Translations under genes and position numbers: made by a program
DNA from: Gymnopus androsaceus JB14
Lineage: Eukaryota > Basidiomycota > Agaricomycetes > Agaricales > Omphalotaceae
DNA: 64,000 nucleotides
Reading direction: 5' to 3'
Assembly: GCA_009733575.1 (NCBI GenBank)
Contig: ML769446.1
Span: 62,001 to 126,000 of the forward strand
Shown: positions 23,740-34,482 of the stretch, in pieces
How positions within the stretch are numbered: position 1 is the first letter of the stretch
Layout of the letters: each line of letters begins with the position of its first letter
Notes under the pieces: model-generated
What the model was told of the DNA's origin: nothing
What the model saw: the letters and a program-made list of their open reading frames with translations, nothing else
Databases searched by the model: none

Positions 23740-24658
23740 TTACCTCCCGGGACTTCCGTCTTCGAAATACCTGAAGAAATTTAAATAACTGTGCCCAATT
23801 ACGCCTGGATCTTTGTTGATCGGGCGAATGTACTGCGTTGCTCCCAGATGTAGCAGTCGTAATACCAGTGCCGGCAATTGTAAATCCAAAGGAGTGGATA
23901 TGAATGGCTGGGGTTGTGATGATTCAGGATTTACACGAGAAGCTTCCAAAAAACTCCCAATAACATCATCCTGATAATTTTTATGAGAAAATAGACTAAC
24001 ACAAGGAAGCAAAGTTTTTACCTCCAGCAACTCCGTCTTCAGCTCATCGATCAGATTCTTTTCGTGAACCTTTGCCTGCATAGCGAGGCTTTTCATATTA
24101 TCGCGGTGTAGGTCGATGCCTTCCAGAAACCTAGTGACCTCTTGTAATGCACTTTTATTGCTTGTTAGTGAGTATTACAGATATTGATGAGTACGAGCTT
24201 ACCTTTTAAACCGCTCGACATTGCAGGGGCCTACTTGAAATGCCATTGCATAGTAATAAATCAAATTTTGAGTCACCACTGTACTGCTTGTATCTGATCC
24301 AGACACGAGTTTCAGGTAGAAATGTGCAGCTTTGGCAGCTTTAAGCGGAAGAGAAGCTATTGTTATATAGTCCTGCCCTTCCCCAGACCCAAGCAAATTA
24401 TCCGGGAATTTCATGCTCCAAGGCTTGCTCTCGTGAGAAAATTTCTGCTGGGATAAGTATAATACGATTGAGACCAAACTCAAGACTGCTAACCTTATTA
24501 GCCATTAGGCATTTCTTTCCCGATCTCGCTATTTCATATCTATCCACAGATTTTGTATCGGATACTACTGTTTCGAAGAAATTTTCTGTGTCCTTGTACT
24601 GCTGTTCGGGAATGGCGTCTGTTTGATCACGACCAGAAGACGACATTGCAGGAGCCAA
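23740..24658 (-). CDS. Hypothetical helical protein, about 252 aa
   Basis: Four exons (24494-24658, 24203-24447, 24022-24151, 23740-23970) join in phase through GT-AG introns, so the model is credible even though I recognise no family. Starts are Met at 24658 or 24646 (MSSSGRDQTDAIPEQQ); the second gives 252 residues. The sequence is mostly helix-forming: FFETVVSDTKSVDRYEIAR, LPLKAAKAAHFYLKLVSG, LQEVTRFLEGIDLHRDNM, and VHEKNLIDELKTELLE, which could form a coiled coil. There is no signal peptide or clear membrane span. The last exon (FLEASRVNPESSQPQPF ...) looks more flexible. No disabling change seen. Confidence 0.55.
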
Positions 24659-26640
24659 AGTGAGTTAAATGTGAAAATAGCTGTATACATGGGGCTTTAT
24701 ATATGTCCTGAATTTGCGAAGATGGCAAGCTGTGGCAGACAGATTGCAAAATAATATGATCGACTTTGACCTCTCTGCGATTCGCGCGCAAAGCGGTGCC
24801 GAAAAAGTCGACAAATGATCAACTGAAGAAGGCTCGAAATAGACCCTGTACACAAAGGAGCTTCCACCATTGACACATACAATGTAGTTGAGCCAGAATG
24901 CTAATTGACTGTTGAAATCATTCAACAGCAAGCCGATGCTACCGGGCCAGCGTTTTTTATGTCTGTCGTTTGCTCACGTCCATGCACTCGCTTTACATAT
25001 ACGTGCTCTGTTGGACCTTAAGAGCAGTAAACCTTGATGTTTAATTATTAACACACATTCGGATGCCCAGCTCCGCAGGCACTGTGCAACTCATACTATG
25101 TACTTGAGGCGTGGGTCAACGCTGGCGCATGGCGGCTACTTATGCGGTTAGGCCCCCCAGAAAATACCCCCAAACTTTGTCCAGAATAGCATATTTTAGG
25201 CAAAAAAATAGCTTCTCTCAGGTCTTAGTATACAGGAGGTCCGGGGATTGCGGACCGGTACACTCCGGCGAGGGTTGTTTCAGTCAGCAGAAAATATTTT
25301 GCCCTTTAATGGGTCCGGGGTGGCATTTGGACAATGGTTTCAGTATCTCACCAAGTTGGAGCCTAAAAAACCACTTATTTCATTCAAAGACTGATCCACA
25401 CTCAATAGAAAGGGTACATAGAGGCCAGAACTTCATGGTTATCCCGAAAAGTGACAAGTCATGGTAATTACAGCTTTGACATCTAAATAAGGCAGTTATT
25501 ACATCATGTGGGCGGTTCCGAGAGGTCCTTAAATTTTCTTTCGTCATTGTGTAATAAAATATAGTATAGCGTACTTAGTCTTTAGGCCGGCGCTTCAGTG
25601 CCAAACCAAAATTTTTGCCTATTGGAGTGGTATTCGAGAACGTCAAAGCTGAGTACTGACCGCTGAGCAACTCCCAGCGCTAATATTAAGAAATTTTACC
25701 TGCGGGTTGACTTGACTCAATTATCCAAATGTTAGTAAATAAGAATTAATGCATAAAATCTCACAAGATGAACTAGAAGACTACTTAGTACCCGACTGCA
25801 GCAAAAGCGGCCAAGCTCTGATTCTATGCCGAAAGTGAAAATGAATACACCTTCAACTATATTAACAACCTTCCACCACGCACATAGAAAGAAATTGAAT
25901 AAATCATTTTGGGATGGATGTGCTCAAGGGCTATTAGGTTTGTTAGGGTCCGGGGCAGCGCCTCAGAGAAGAGGTTAGGATGAGTATATTTATGTTTTAC
26001 TCAAGGGTTTCATACTTGACTACTGATAATACTAGAATTATTATGTAAGTACCGGACTAATCAAGTTCAACACGAATAAATAACGGAAGCTTAAGAGAGA
26101 CGAAAGCATTTTGTCACATGTCCGCCATGATGAGCCAGACCATGGCTAGTTCGGGAATAATAGAAGTCGAAGTGGAATACTATCTGCGAAGGGGTTTTTG
26201 GCTGAGCTTCAGCCCTGCGCGGGTGGGCAACTATATATAAATGACACACGTGGAGACTAAAGCTGTAGCGTACAGCTGGCAAGTTAAAGGTGAGGGTGGG
26301 TGCCAGGTAAGCGAGAAAAAAAGACGGCGGGGAAAGTCGAAAGCCAAAGAGTTCGTAGGCGCTGAACTAGTGCTTGATAAGCCGCCTCCGGCAGACTTAT
26401 CTCGGATCTTATTGGCGACCACTCAAACGATCTAGTCTTTCTCTCAGCGGTCCCAGTCGAATTTTAGACCACCCAGGTTAGAGAAAATGACCCTTCTTGA
26501 CTTTGTATCAATGTAGTCATGATCTTGTTCAAGATACGACAAAGATGAAAACGTTCTCGGACGTAATTTCAATAGCATTCACACGTCCACTCTATAGATA
26601 AATCGCCCCCTATATGTTTGTATACATCATACATTTATTG
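24659..26640. other. Gene-poor AT-rich stretch
   Basis: About 2 kb with no credible exon on either strand. It contains a small hairpin near 25240 (GGTCCG ... CGGACC), runs of C around 25150, and scattered AT-rich sequence. It may be degraded repeat DNA, but I found no terminal repeats. Confidence 0.45.
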
Positions 26641-26649
26641 AGACCTCAA

Positions 26650-29530
26650 ATCGTGTTTTCAACGTGTCGATGAAATATCGATAAGTATGAGGATTGAAGG
26701 TCTCGAAATGCTCGCCTCTCACTAAATGTCTTCGACTACTACCGGATTCTATCCAAGCACGGAGGAGATCATAAAGCTGAACATCAGAGCAAATCGCCCC
26801 AATGACCCCCTCGCTAAATGCGCACTACTAACTCTCAACATCACGATGTCGTATGAAGTAAGTCTCGACAACTTCACGAGAACCTTGAAATGCGAAATAT
26901 CTCCTTGACAATTAACTCCACAGGGTTGCTCCAGTCAGGTCAAACCTCTTGTCAAGTTGGTCTATGAATTCGGGTTAGACAAAATCAAGCGAAATGCGCT
27001 AGCGAACCAAGCGTATGTGATTTGAGCACTTTGCACTATTGACTTCTTCACCTTTTTTTAGGGAGCTCGAAAAGCTTAGAGACATAGAGAGGACCATCAT
27101 GAACGGAGACTATGCTGAGTTGAATGAGACAGTGGAATCTTACATCACTTTTTTCAAGGAGAAGTTGCCAAAGTCGAAATATGCTAGAGTCGCGGAAGCT
27201 GTAAGAATTGTTTGAATGCTGTCGAAAATCTCACGAAACCCTCAGTCCACCTTAGGCCCAAAACCCTCGTCAGTTCATTTAGTGGCCGCCGACGAAGCTT
27301 CTCTTCCTATGCTAGAACGTGTTAGGACCTCCGATGAGAATGCAGTTGAAGAAGATCATTCTTTAGAGGCTCAAGTTAACAGTGCTCCGGCGTCGGCAAA
27401 TATGCAGCAATCAGTGGGGGAAGGAATGAAGGGAAAGATGATGAAACCTCCTTCATTGCCTTTCAAGAATCCACGGGAGGTTCGAGCATTTGAATACATT
27501 GGCTACAAGCTCAGGTCCAATGTAGGGTAGGTACTAGGCTCTTCCTGAATTTTTCTACCAATCCCTCATTGAGTGTGGCAAAAAAAATTAGCTCGTTCCT
27601 TAGTGGTGTAAATGGCTTCACAATAAACGGAGGAGAATTCAATAACGCTGAAAGAGATGCGAATAGTCCTGGTTTTGATATATGTAAGTACTTATTTGAA
27701 TGTCGGAGATCATATAAATTGTCTTATTTTCTTCGAGCTTTATCACCTCAGTCTACTGCTACTCTTACTGATGTTTGATATAGTATTATCTTGGTTTCCA
27801 ATCGTTGGAAGCGTTTGTAAACGTACAAGCTTACCACGTTGAACATTCACACCGTATTCTATAATCACACGTAGTCCATGCTTTCCGTTGTTCTCTTTGT
27901 CGTAGTTCTGGCGCCCTCTGCACTTTGGTATACTTATTCGTTTTCTTGTTACGGTAATATAGTATATACAGTCCATGTCAGGCGTCATCGCATTTGCGTG
28001 AAGAGCATAAAACTCTCTGAAAAACTCATCTCGTCTGACTCGGAGAGTATTGTCCATACATTGGAGCATTGCATGTTCCGGCGTTTCTACTACTGTTTTG
28101 CAGAAACGGCACTGCCTATCATGATGAGGGACTTCGATTCAGTGATTGTCTGGTCAGGATCTAACTACTGCCAGAGGATGGTCACCTGTCGTGAGCTTTG
28201 TGAACGCTTTTTGGTGTTTAACATCAACTATATCATTAATGTATGACCGCGCACACATGTCCTTATAAGACATGCAAGTGCCATTAGCCGATGGCATCAT
28301 GGCTCTTTTCTCAGTTTCGATATATATGTTCTTGAAACTACGCGTGTAAGCTCACTATCAATCATGGCCTTCTCACAACATTCCAACTGGAAGAATTCGG
28401 GTCGGTGGCAAAGGCATACATGTCCGGGATCTCGATTCCGGCTGATCATTGAGCGCTTATCGGCCTGGTCGCCTGAGTACTCGTTAATCGTGTTTTCAAC
28501 GTGTCGATGAAACATCGATAAGTATGAGGATTGAAGGTTTCAAAATGTTATCTGTCACTAAATGTCTTCAACTACTAACGGATTCTATCCAAGCACGGAG
28601 GAGATCATAAAGCTGAACATCAGAGCAAATCGCCCCAATGACCCCCTCGCTAAATGCGCACTACTAACTCTCAACATCACGATGTCGTATGAAGTAAGTA
28701 TAATTTAGCTCGACAACTTCACGAGGACCTCGAAATATCTCCTCCTTGACAATTCACTCCACAGGGTTGCTCCAGTCAGGTCAAACCTCTTGTCGAGCTG
28801 GTCTATGAATTCGGGTTAGACAAAATCAAGAGAAATGCGCTAGCGAACCAAGCGTATGTGATTTGAGCACTTTGCACTATTGACTTCTTCACCTTTTTTT
28901 AGGGAGCTCGAAAAGCTTGGAGACATAGAAAGGACAATCCTGAACGGAGATTATGCCGAGTTGAACGAAACAGTGGAATCTTACATCACTTTTTTCAAGG
29001 AGAAGCTGCTGCCAGTGGCACAGTCGAAATATACTAGAGTCACGGGAGCTGTAAGAATTGTTCAAATATTATCGAAAATTAAGGCGTATCTCACGGAACC
29101 CTTAGCCCTCCTTACGGCTAGAATCTTCGTCCATTCGTTCCTGCCCGGATGCAGCGGAACAGGATAGCTCTTACAAGGCCCAAGCAAATAATATCCCTGC
29201 GCCGAAGAATATGCAGCAATCAGTGGGAGAAGGAAAGAAGGCAAAGATGACTTCACGGCCTTTCAGGAATCCGCCCCTGAACAACAGTGATAATGCACAG
29301 GGCAAGCATCCTCGGGGAGCTCGAGCGTTTGAATACATTGGTCGCAAGCTCAAGTCGGATGTAAGGTAGGCTTTTCTTGACTTTTTTTTCTCCCATTCCA
29401 CATCTAGTGCGCCAAAATTTAGGTCGTTCTTTCATGGTGCAAACGGCTTCGAAATAAATGGAGGAGCATTCAGTAATGCTGGAAGGGATGCGAATAATCC
29501 TGTTTTTGACGTCACAATGAATATATGTAA
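26650..29530 (+). repeat. Tandem direct duplication of a small gene (copies at about 26650-27690 and 28490-29530)
   Basis: The upstream regions (AATCGTGTTTTCAACGTGTC in both), the first exons and the intron positions are nearly identical between copies, which lie about 1.84 kb apart in the same orientation. Divergence rises toward the 3' ends; relative to copy B, copy A lacks roughly 115 nt after the fifth exon. A spacer of about 800 bp without recognised genes separates them. The high 5' identity suggests a fairly recent event or ongoing gene conversion. Confidence 0.85.
26726..27842 (+). CDS. Small protein with helical N-terminus and NGFxINGGxF motif, copy A
   Basis: Exons 26726-26857, 26924-27012, 27062-27200, 27246-27526, 27592-27683 and probably 27784-27842 give about 263 residues. 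The N-terminal half is helical (STEEIIKLNIRANRPND, LVYEFGLDKIKRNALANQ, LEKLRDIERTIMNGDYAEL, VESYITFFKEKL), reminiscent of the four-helix HeLo/MLKL-type domains seen in fungal cell-death proteins; this is resemblance only. A disordered linker follows, then FEYIGYKL and the motif NGFTINGGEFNNAERD. Motifs of this N-G-x-x-I-N-G-G-x-F type are common next to NACHT and effector domains in mushroom proteomes. Intron 4 (27201-27245, GTAAGA...CAG) is 45 nt and removes an in-frame TGA, so splicing is required. The last exon is uncertain. Confidence 0.6.
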
Positions 29531-29677
29531 GTACTAATTTGAGTGTCGGAGATCATATTGTCTTACCTTCTTCAAGTTTTACCAGATCCTTGCGGAAACC
29601 CTCAGCACGATGAGCATCCCGTGCGGATCTGTCCGACTGAGAGGGCCAGAGGTCTGGATTTCTGCGACACCCAGTGA
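28562..29677 (+). CDS. Small protein with helical N-terminus and NGFxINGGxF motif, copy B
   Basis: Paralogue of copy A with matching exons: 28562-28693, 28765-28853, 28903-29050, 29106-29365, 29423-29526, then probably 29586-29677, giving about 274 residues. Without intron 4 (29051-29105) the frame would stop early; with it, the linker stays open through DAAEQDSSYKAQANN and NMQQSVGEGKKAK. The C-terminal part has FEYIGRKL and NGFEINGGAFSNAGRD, then YPCGNPQHDEHPVRICP. Both copies independently keep the same splice logic and the same C-terminal motif although the linker has diverged, which points to selection on protein. The last exon choice, by normal intron length, is an inference. Confidence 0.6.
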
Positions 29678-29939
29678 CATTCGATAAACACAAAGCTCAG
29701 CCTACTCTTGCTCTTGATCCAATATTTTACCTGCTTTCGAATCATTGGATAAATAGATGATAGTCTGCGTACTCGTTAATATCTGGTATCCTCGCCCTAG
29801 CTTTCTTCAATTTCGGTCTCGACACAAGCTCATTTCGACGATCGACGACCCTTTCCATCAACCAAATACCGGTAAGATATACGGCAGCTCCCCAACGAGA
29901 ATCCTACACAGGGCCCGAGTAACATACATTCTGAACCTT

Positions 29940-31310
29940 CTAGTTTTGAGCAATAGGTATCCTAATGGGCACCAACCTAAATTACATTCCAGGGCTTTCA
30001 ATGTCGTTGCTTCTAGGGAAGACCGGGTCTGATCGAACAGTGGGATGCCACACGGGAATAATAAGAATGCGTTAGACTCGCCTACAGTTAAAAGTTGGTA
30101 AGTATGCAAAGCATGGCCTGCGGAATCGCCTAAAGCATCGCGCGCAGCAGCATAAGCAAACGCCCTACATCCTCATTAAGAAGCAAAATGGCATTTTTCA
30201 AGCGTATTCGGGAAGAGACATTACTTCTACAGGCATGTCTATAGCTGAGATAGTGTCCGTCCTGCGATTGCGAGGCTCAACTAGGCTGCTTCCGGCTTTC
30301 GTGCAATGTGATGGATCATCCACCATTTGCCTGTAAAAGATAAAGTGGTAAGTACGCATGCCGGCCAAGTTTAGGGCGACGAAACCCACTAACAGCGCCT
30401 CCGGATTTTCCCAGGTCTGGGTAGATCGTCAGCCGTTATTATATCGAGTTCTATGCATTGAACCGTAAGTGTGGTAACGATGGGCTACACCGAAGGCCGG
30501 GAGGGGAAAGTATTATCAAGCAAAGTCGAATCCTTTCCAATATCCAAATCCGATGTTTCTGGAAGCTCAAGAGGCATTTGGACTACACCGAGCCCTTACC
30601 GGCGCCGTTACGCGACCTAATAAAGAAAAAACAATCATGAACTGAAAGGACTTCAACATCAATTAGCGAATTATTGTACCATACCATATCCGGCCTTGAC
30701 TGTACAACGGCTGATTGCGGTTCTAGGAGCAGGTACCAGTTTCGCCTGCAATGCATCGAGCAGCGAGACTACATATATAGGGCTAGCAGAAATATTGACA
30801 ACTTCGTTGTACAAGCTCCGCGTATACTCCATCCGGCCCTGATTAGACTAGGAAAAAGTTAGGACAGATGATGGTAGAAAGATGAGAGAAGACGAAAAAT
30901 ATTCAGTATACGTTCAGCAAGTCGAATTAGTACAACTTACTTGCCTCTTTATCGCATCGTACACATTACATTATATTAACCTTGCTGGCCGTCGTTCATC
31001 CATTATTGTTCTGTCATTAGATATTGGTTAGGAAACGATTGGGGAATTAGGTCAACTTTGTGGTTCGTAGGCTAGAAGGCAGGCGGAGAAAAAAGGAAGG
31101 AAGAGAGGGAGGAGTGACGTATTCGGGAAGGAGGAAGAGGAATATGCTCCGTCAGTGTTCGTGCAGAAGGCTGAAATCCTCACTTCATCATCATAACACA
31201 CTTTAAACCGTCTTTCGTGAGTTACGCGTAAAGCTCGGACTGAGAAACAAAAGTGATCATGAGCACACAGATAGAGTCTAAGAAACGACGCGCCACTCAC
31301 CCAAGCAATG
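29940..31310. repeat. Duplicated block, copy 2 (partner at 20275-21990)
   Basis: Same orientation as copy 1, shorter, and lacking the palindrome-bearing insertion. Here the segment after the common GATGTT reads straight through to CATTTGGACTACACCGAG in an open frame (RHLDYTEPLPAPLRDLIKK) that copy 1 has lost. Toward its right end a minus-strand frame (RALRVTHERRFKVCYDDE) follows an acceptor-like site. No intact gene is evident; both copies look like relics. Confidence 0.65.
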
Positions 31311-31831
31311 CTACATCTTCGTTTGAAAAGTAAAGATTCAAATATTCAAACGTCGAGTAAGAATACAAGTTTTTCAGTAAAGATATCAAGAAACAGTAAA
31401 TTATCGCAGGTTCTGCTACCGCTCATCGCCTGTCACTGTGATTCTACTATTTTAGTTCCCAAGAAAAGCAATACTTGGCTCTGGGAGACTTGCCTCGCAA
31501 TGCACAAATCACTTTCAATACAGCTTATCATCTTGTTCACGCGGTCTTCAGCAAATCCAAGAAGTTGGGCGCCTGATCGAAATCGGCGGGAAGGGCGCCT
31601 GTTGCGTCCTTCCTGCTAGTTCGAATTCTTTCTTGCAGGATCCGATAAATTGCAAATTGCTATGGTCTAGCTAACGCACGAGGTATTTTAAGAATAATAC
31701 TATTCCTGTTTTTCTTTCTTGTCTTCCCATACTCTATACTCGAGCTCCAGCCTTCCTGACCTTCTGACTATGTTGCGACGAATTTAACGGCTCCAAACCT
31801 CCCACCCAATTAATTCTTCCTCACACCAACC

Positions 31832-33955
31832 ATGTCTTCTGAAGATATCGCCTCGAGATGGCTCCTGGAGCTTTCGCTCTCTTTGCAGCGTCGAGATATT
31901 GGAAACTTTTCAAACCTCTTTCTTCCTAACGGATGTCTTCGAGACTTTCTTGTCTTTACCTGGGATATTCGTACTCTTCACGGCCACGAGAAAATCTCGA
32001 ATTATATCTGGGAAAACATTCATAAACTATCAATATCTGGATTCGCACTTTGCACTGAAGACCAATACTTCAGACCGGCCTTCAGTGGATCTGGAAGCGA
32101 GTTGGTGTCGAGCGGTTTCACATTTTCGACACCTATTGCTAACGGAAGAGGACTCTTGGAACTTGGTTTAGCACAAGGATGGGGAATACAAGGCCTCCAT
32201 GTTGCTCGATGACCCTCGATAGCCTTAAAGGCTACGAAGAGAAAGCCCCAGAATCAGATATTTATCATTGGAGGCAGCCTTCATGGGCCGAGGCGCGGGA
32301 TGAAACATGGAAAGGGATAGAGAAAGAACCACAAGTGCTAATTAGTATGTCCTTTCGCCTCTATCAATGTATACAATGTTTGTTGAAACTTTCTTTCAAG
32401 TCGGGGCGGGACCAAATGGACTTCAAATCGCTGCACGATTCCAGCAAATGCAGATCCCTACGCTTGTAGTTGAAAGGAATGCGCGAATTGGAGACACTTG
32501 GAGACAAAGGTACCCTTCGTTGGTTCTTCATACTCCGAAATCCCATCATAATCGTGAGTTTAATATTTATTTTTCTTACTTCCACTAATGCCTACTCCGG
32601 AGCAGTTCTATATCAACCCTTTCCCGAAAACTGGCCAGTCTGGACTCCCCGAGATAAACTGGCCGAGTGGCTTGAGCACTACGCCATCTCGCAAGATCTT
32701 CTGGTATGGACTAGTTCTTGCGCCCTGCCAAATCCCTCGTATGACCCAAGCACACGGAAATGGTCTGTGTCCATTGATAAGGCCGGACAAATTGTCACAG
32801 TCCAACCTCAACATCTTGTCGTTGCCATTGGCATGCTCGGAGAGCCATTCATGCCTGGCTACACTATTGACGGTCACGATCTATTCCAAGGACAAATTCT
32901 TCACACCAATACATTTCCCGGCGGTCGTCATTTCTCAGGAAAGCGAGTGGTGGTAGTTGGGACGGGGAATAGTGGAGCCGATGTAGCACTTGATCTCTCC
33001 TTGCATGGCGCAGAATCAGTTACAATTATTCAACGATCATCAACCTGTGTCCAACCTGCGTCTACGGTAGGTGAAGCACTACTTAGAGCGTGGCCACCAA
33101 ACGTCCCTACCCCAGTTTTAGACTTCAGGTCACTTACCAAACCACTGAAACAGCTTGTTGAGTTTTTAGCAAAAACGAGGGGGTTGATTTATGAAAGAGA
33201 AAAAGACCTCATTGAGGGTTTGCGGAATGCGGGAATGCAGGTTGACATGGGACCAAATGGTGCGGGTGTTTTGCCTCTAGTTTATCAGCGATTTGGAGGT
33301 ACGTTGACTCGTTCCTGGTGTTGCTGTATATCGCTTACTGTATGTAGGATTCTGTGAGGTTATGATATCATTCGTGCGGTGTTAGATACTGAAACAACAC
33401 TGTAGGGACGGATGTGGGGTGCGGCGCAGAAATTATCTCAGGGAAAATCAAAGTCAAGTCCGGAACGACCATTCGAAAGTTTAGGCCAAGCATGGTGGAG
33501 CTTGAAGATGGCTCGAGTTTGGAAGCAGAGGTAGTAATTTTTGCGTGAGTTGTTCCCTATTTTCCTGCTCGAAACCTTCATTGTTCACACATCGATATAG
33601 GACTGGTTATCATGACATGGGCCATATACTGAAGGAGCTTCTTGGAGACGACGTTCTCAGTCAGGCAGGTCCTTTACCAGGCGGAATTGATGAAGAAGAT
33701 GAACTTGTCGGAGGATATAGGTCCACCGGACATCCAGGAGTGAGCGTATTTTCAGTTAGCATGTCCTTTTATCTGCAACTGATGGCAAATCCCGACAGTT
33801 GTGGTATGCTCCAGGGTCATTCGATAAGGCTCGCGGATGGTCTAAATTTTTGGTACGTCATGAACCTCATCCACGATTCCCTTCAGTCTAATATTCCGGG
33901 TATGCTACAGGGCATTCAAATACAGGCTCTTGACCTAGGTTATATGTCATTGTGA
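31832..33955 (+). CDS. FMO-type flavin monooxygenase with NTF2/SnoaL-like N-terminus (two suspect frameshifts)
   Basis: Seven exons (31832-32344, 32401-32553, 32606-33298, 33406-33544, 33601-33739, 33799-33852, 33911-33955). The first about 150 residues match the NTF2-like lead domain found on fungal FMO-like enzymes (FLVFTWDIRTLHGHEKI). Then come the FAD-binding GAGPNGLQIAARF and GDTWRQRYPSLVLHTPK, YQPFPENWPVWTPRDKLA, the NADPH-binding VVVVGTGNSGADVALDL, and FATGYHDM near the end, with WYAPGSFDKARGWSKFL. The family oxygenates nucleophilic N/S centres or does Baeyer-Villiger-type steps; the substrate is unknown. Around 32177 and 32208 two single extra bases seem to shift the frame (between LELGLAQ and DGEYKASMLL, and again before MTLDSLKGYEEK). 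All other junctions are clean, so these may be sequence errors. Confidence 0.8.
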
Positions 33956-34224
33956 TTGAGGTCCTGACTTGAATGAATTGTCGTTCCACTCGGACGAACT
34001 GGACTGTGCATTGCTATCCTTACGTTCGCATTGGCGGGCTCGGTGCTCGTCAATAGAGATAATCCAACCCAGTCAACGCTGGTGAATGATATTTCCTTCA
34101 CATCGTAAAGCCGATTGACGACTTCAGCCGTCACGTCCCAAGCGAGCCAATCAAGGTCCCGCAGTCCCAGACATCGAACATACGATGCGTTGATTAATAT
34201 CGAATAACGCAGTAGCTCGAGCAT
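33940..34224 (-). other. Open frame of 94 codons, unknown
   Basis: A minus-strand frame from MLELLRYSILINASYVRCLGL has a protein-like composition (LDWLAWDVTAEVVNRLYDVKEI). Its tail overlaps the last bases of the FMO gene on the other strand. It may be a leftover of an F-box-like or other protein. No splice partner was found. Low support. Confidence 0.2.
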
Positions 34225-34482
34225 TCGCCTTTACAAATTCGTCGATCTGGCCTGAGTGAGCTTTTGGGTTGGATAGAGTATTAATGACAATGGCTCTTAC
34301 CAGGCTTGCGATAGGTTAAAAAACTACAGTTTGGAAGATACCACGCTATGAAGCGCGCGCACCAACAGTAGGTTTAGCGAGGTTTTAAATGATGCAACTC
34401 GCGTTAGGTGGAACAATGAGGCTATGTTAGTAATTACAGCGCTAGTCTTCTCTTTCCACTGTGAAACCGTTCCAGCCTCTAG

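Noticed and set aside
25111..25467. 118-codon plus-strand open frame in the gene-poor region
   Set aside because: Composition is unlike a protein family member, with no splice signals, no second exon and no recognisable motif; it is likely chance.
27216..27530. Separate gene starting at the ATG at 27216
   Set aside because: The frame continues the upstream exons of copy A once the 45-nt intron is removed, and copy B has no ATG at that place.
26650..29530. Tandem motif genes considered as one gene with a very long intron
   Set aside because: Each copy has its own start, matching exons and stop, and the 5' halves are near-identical duplicates.
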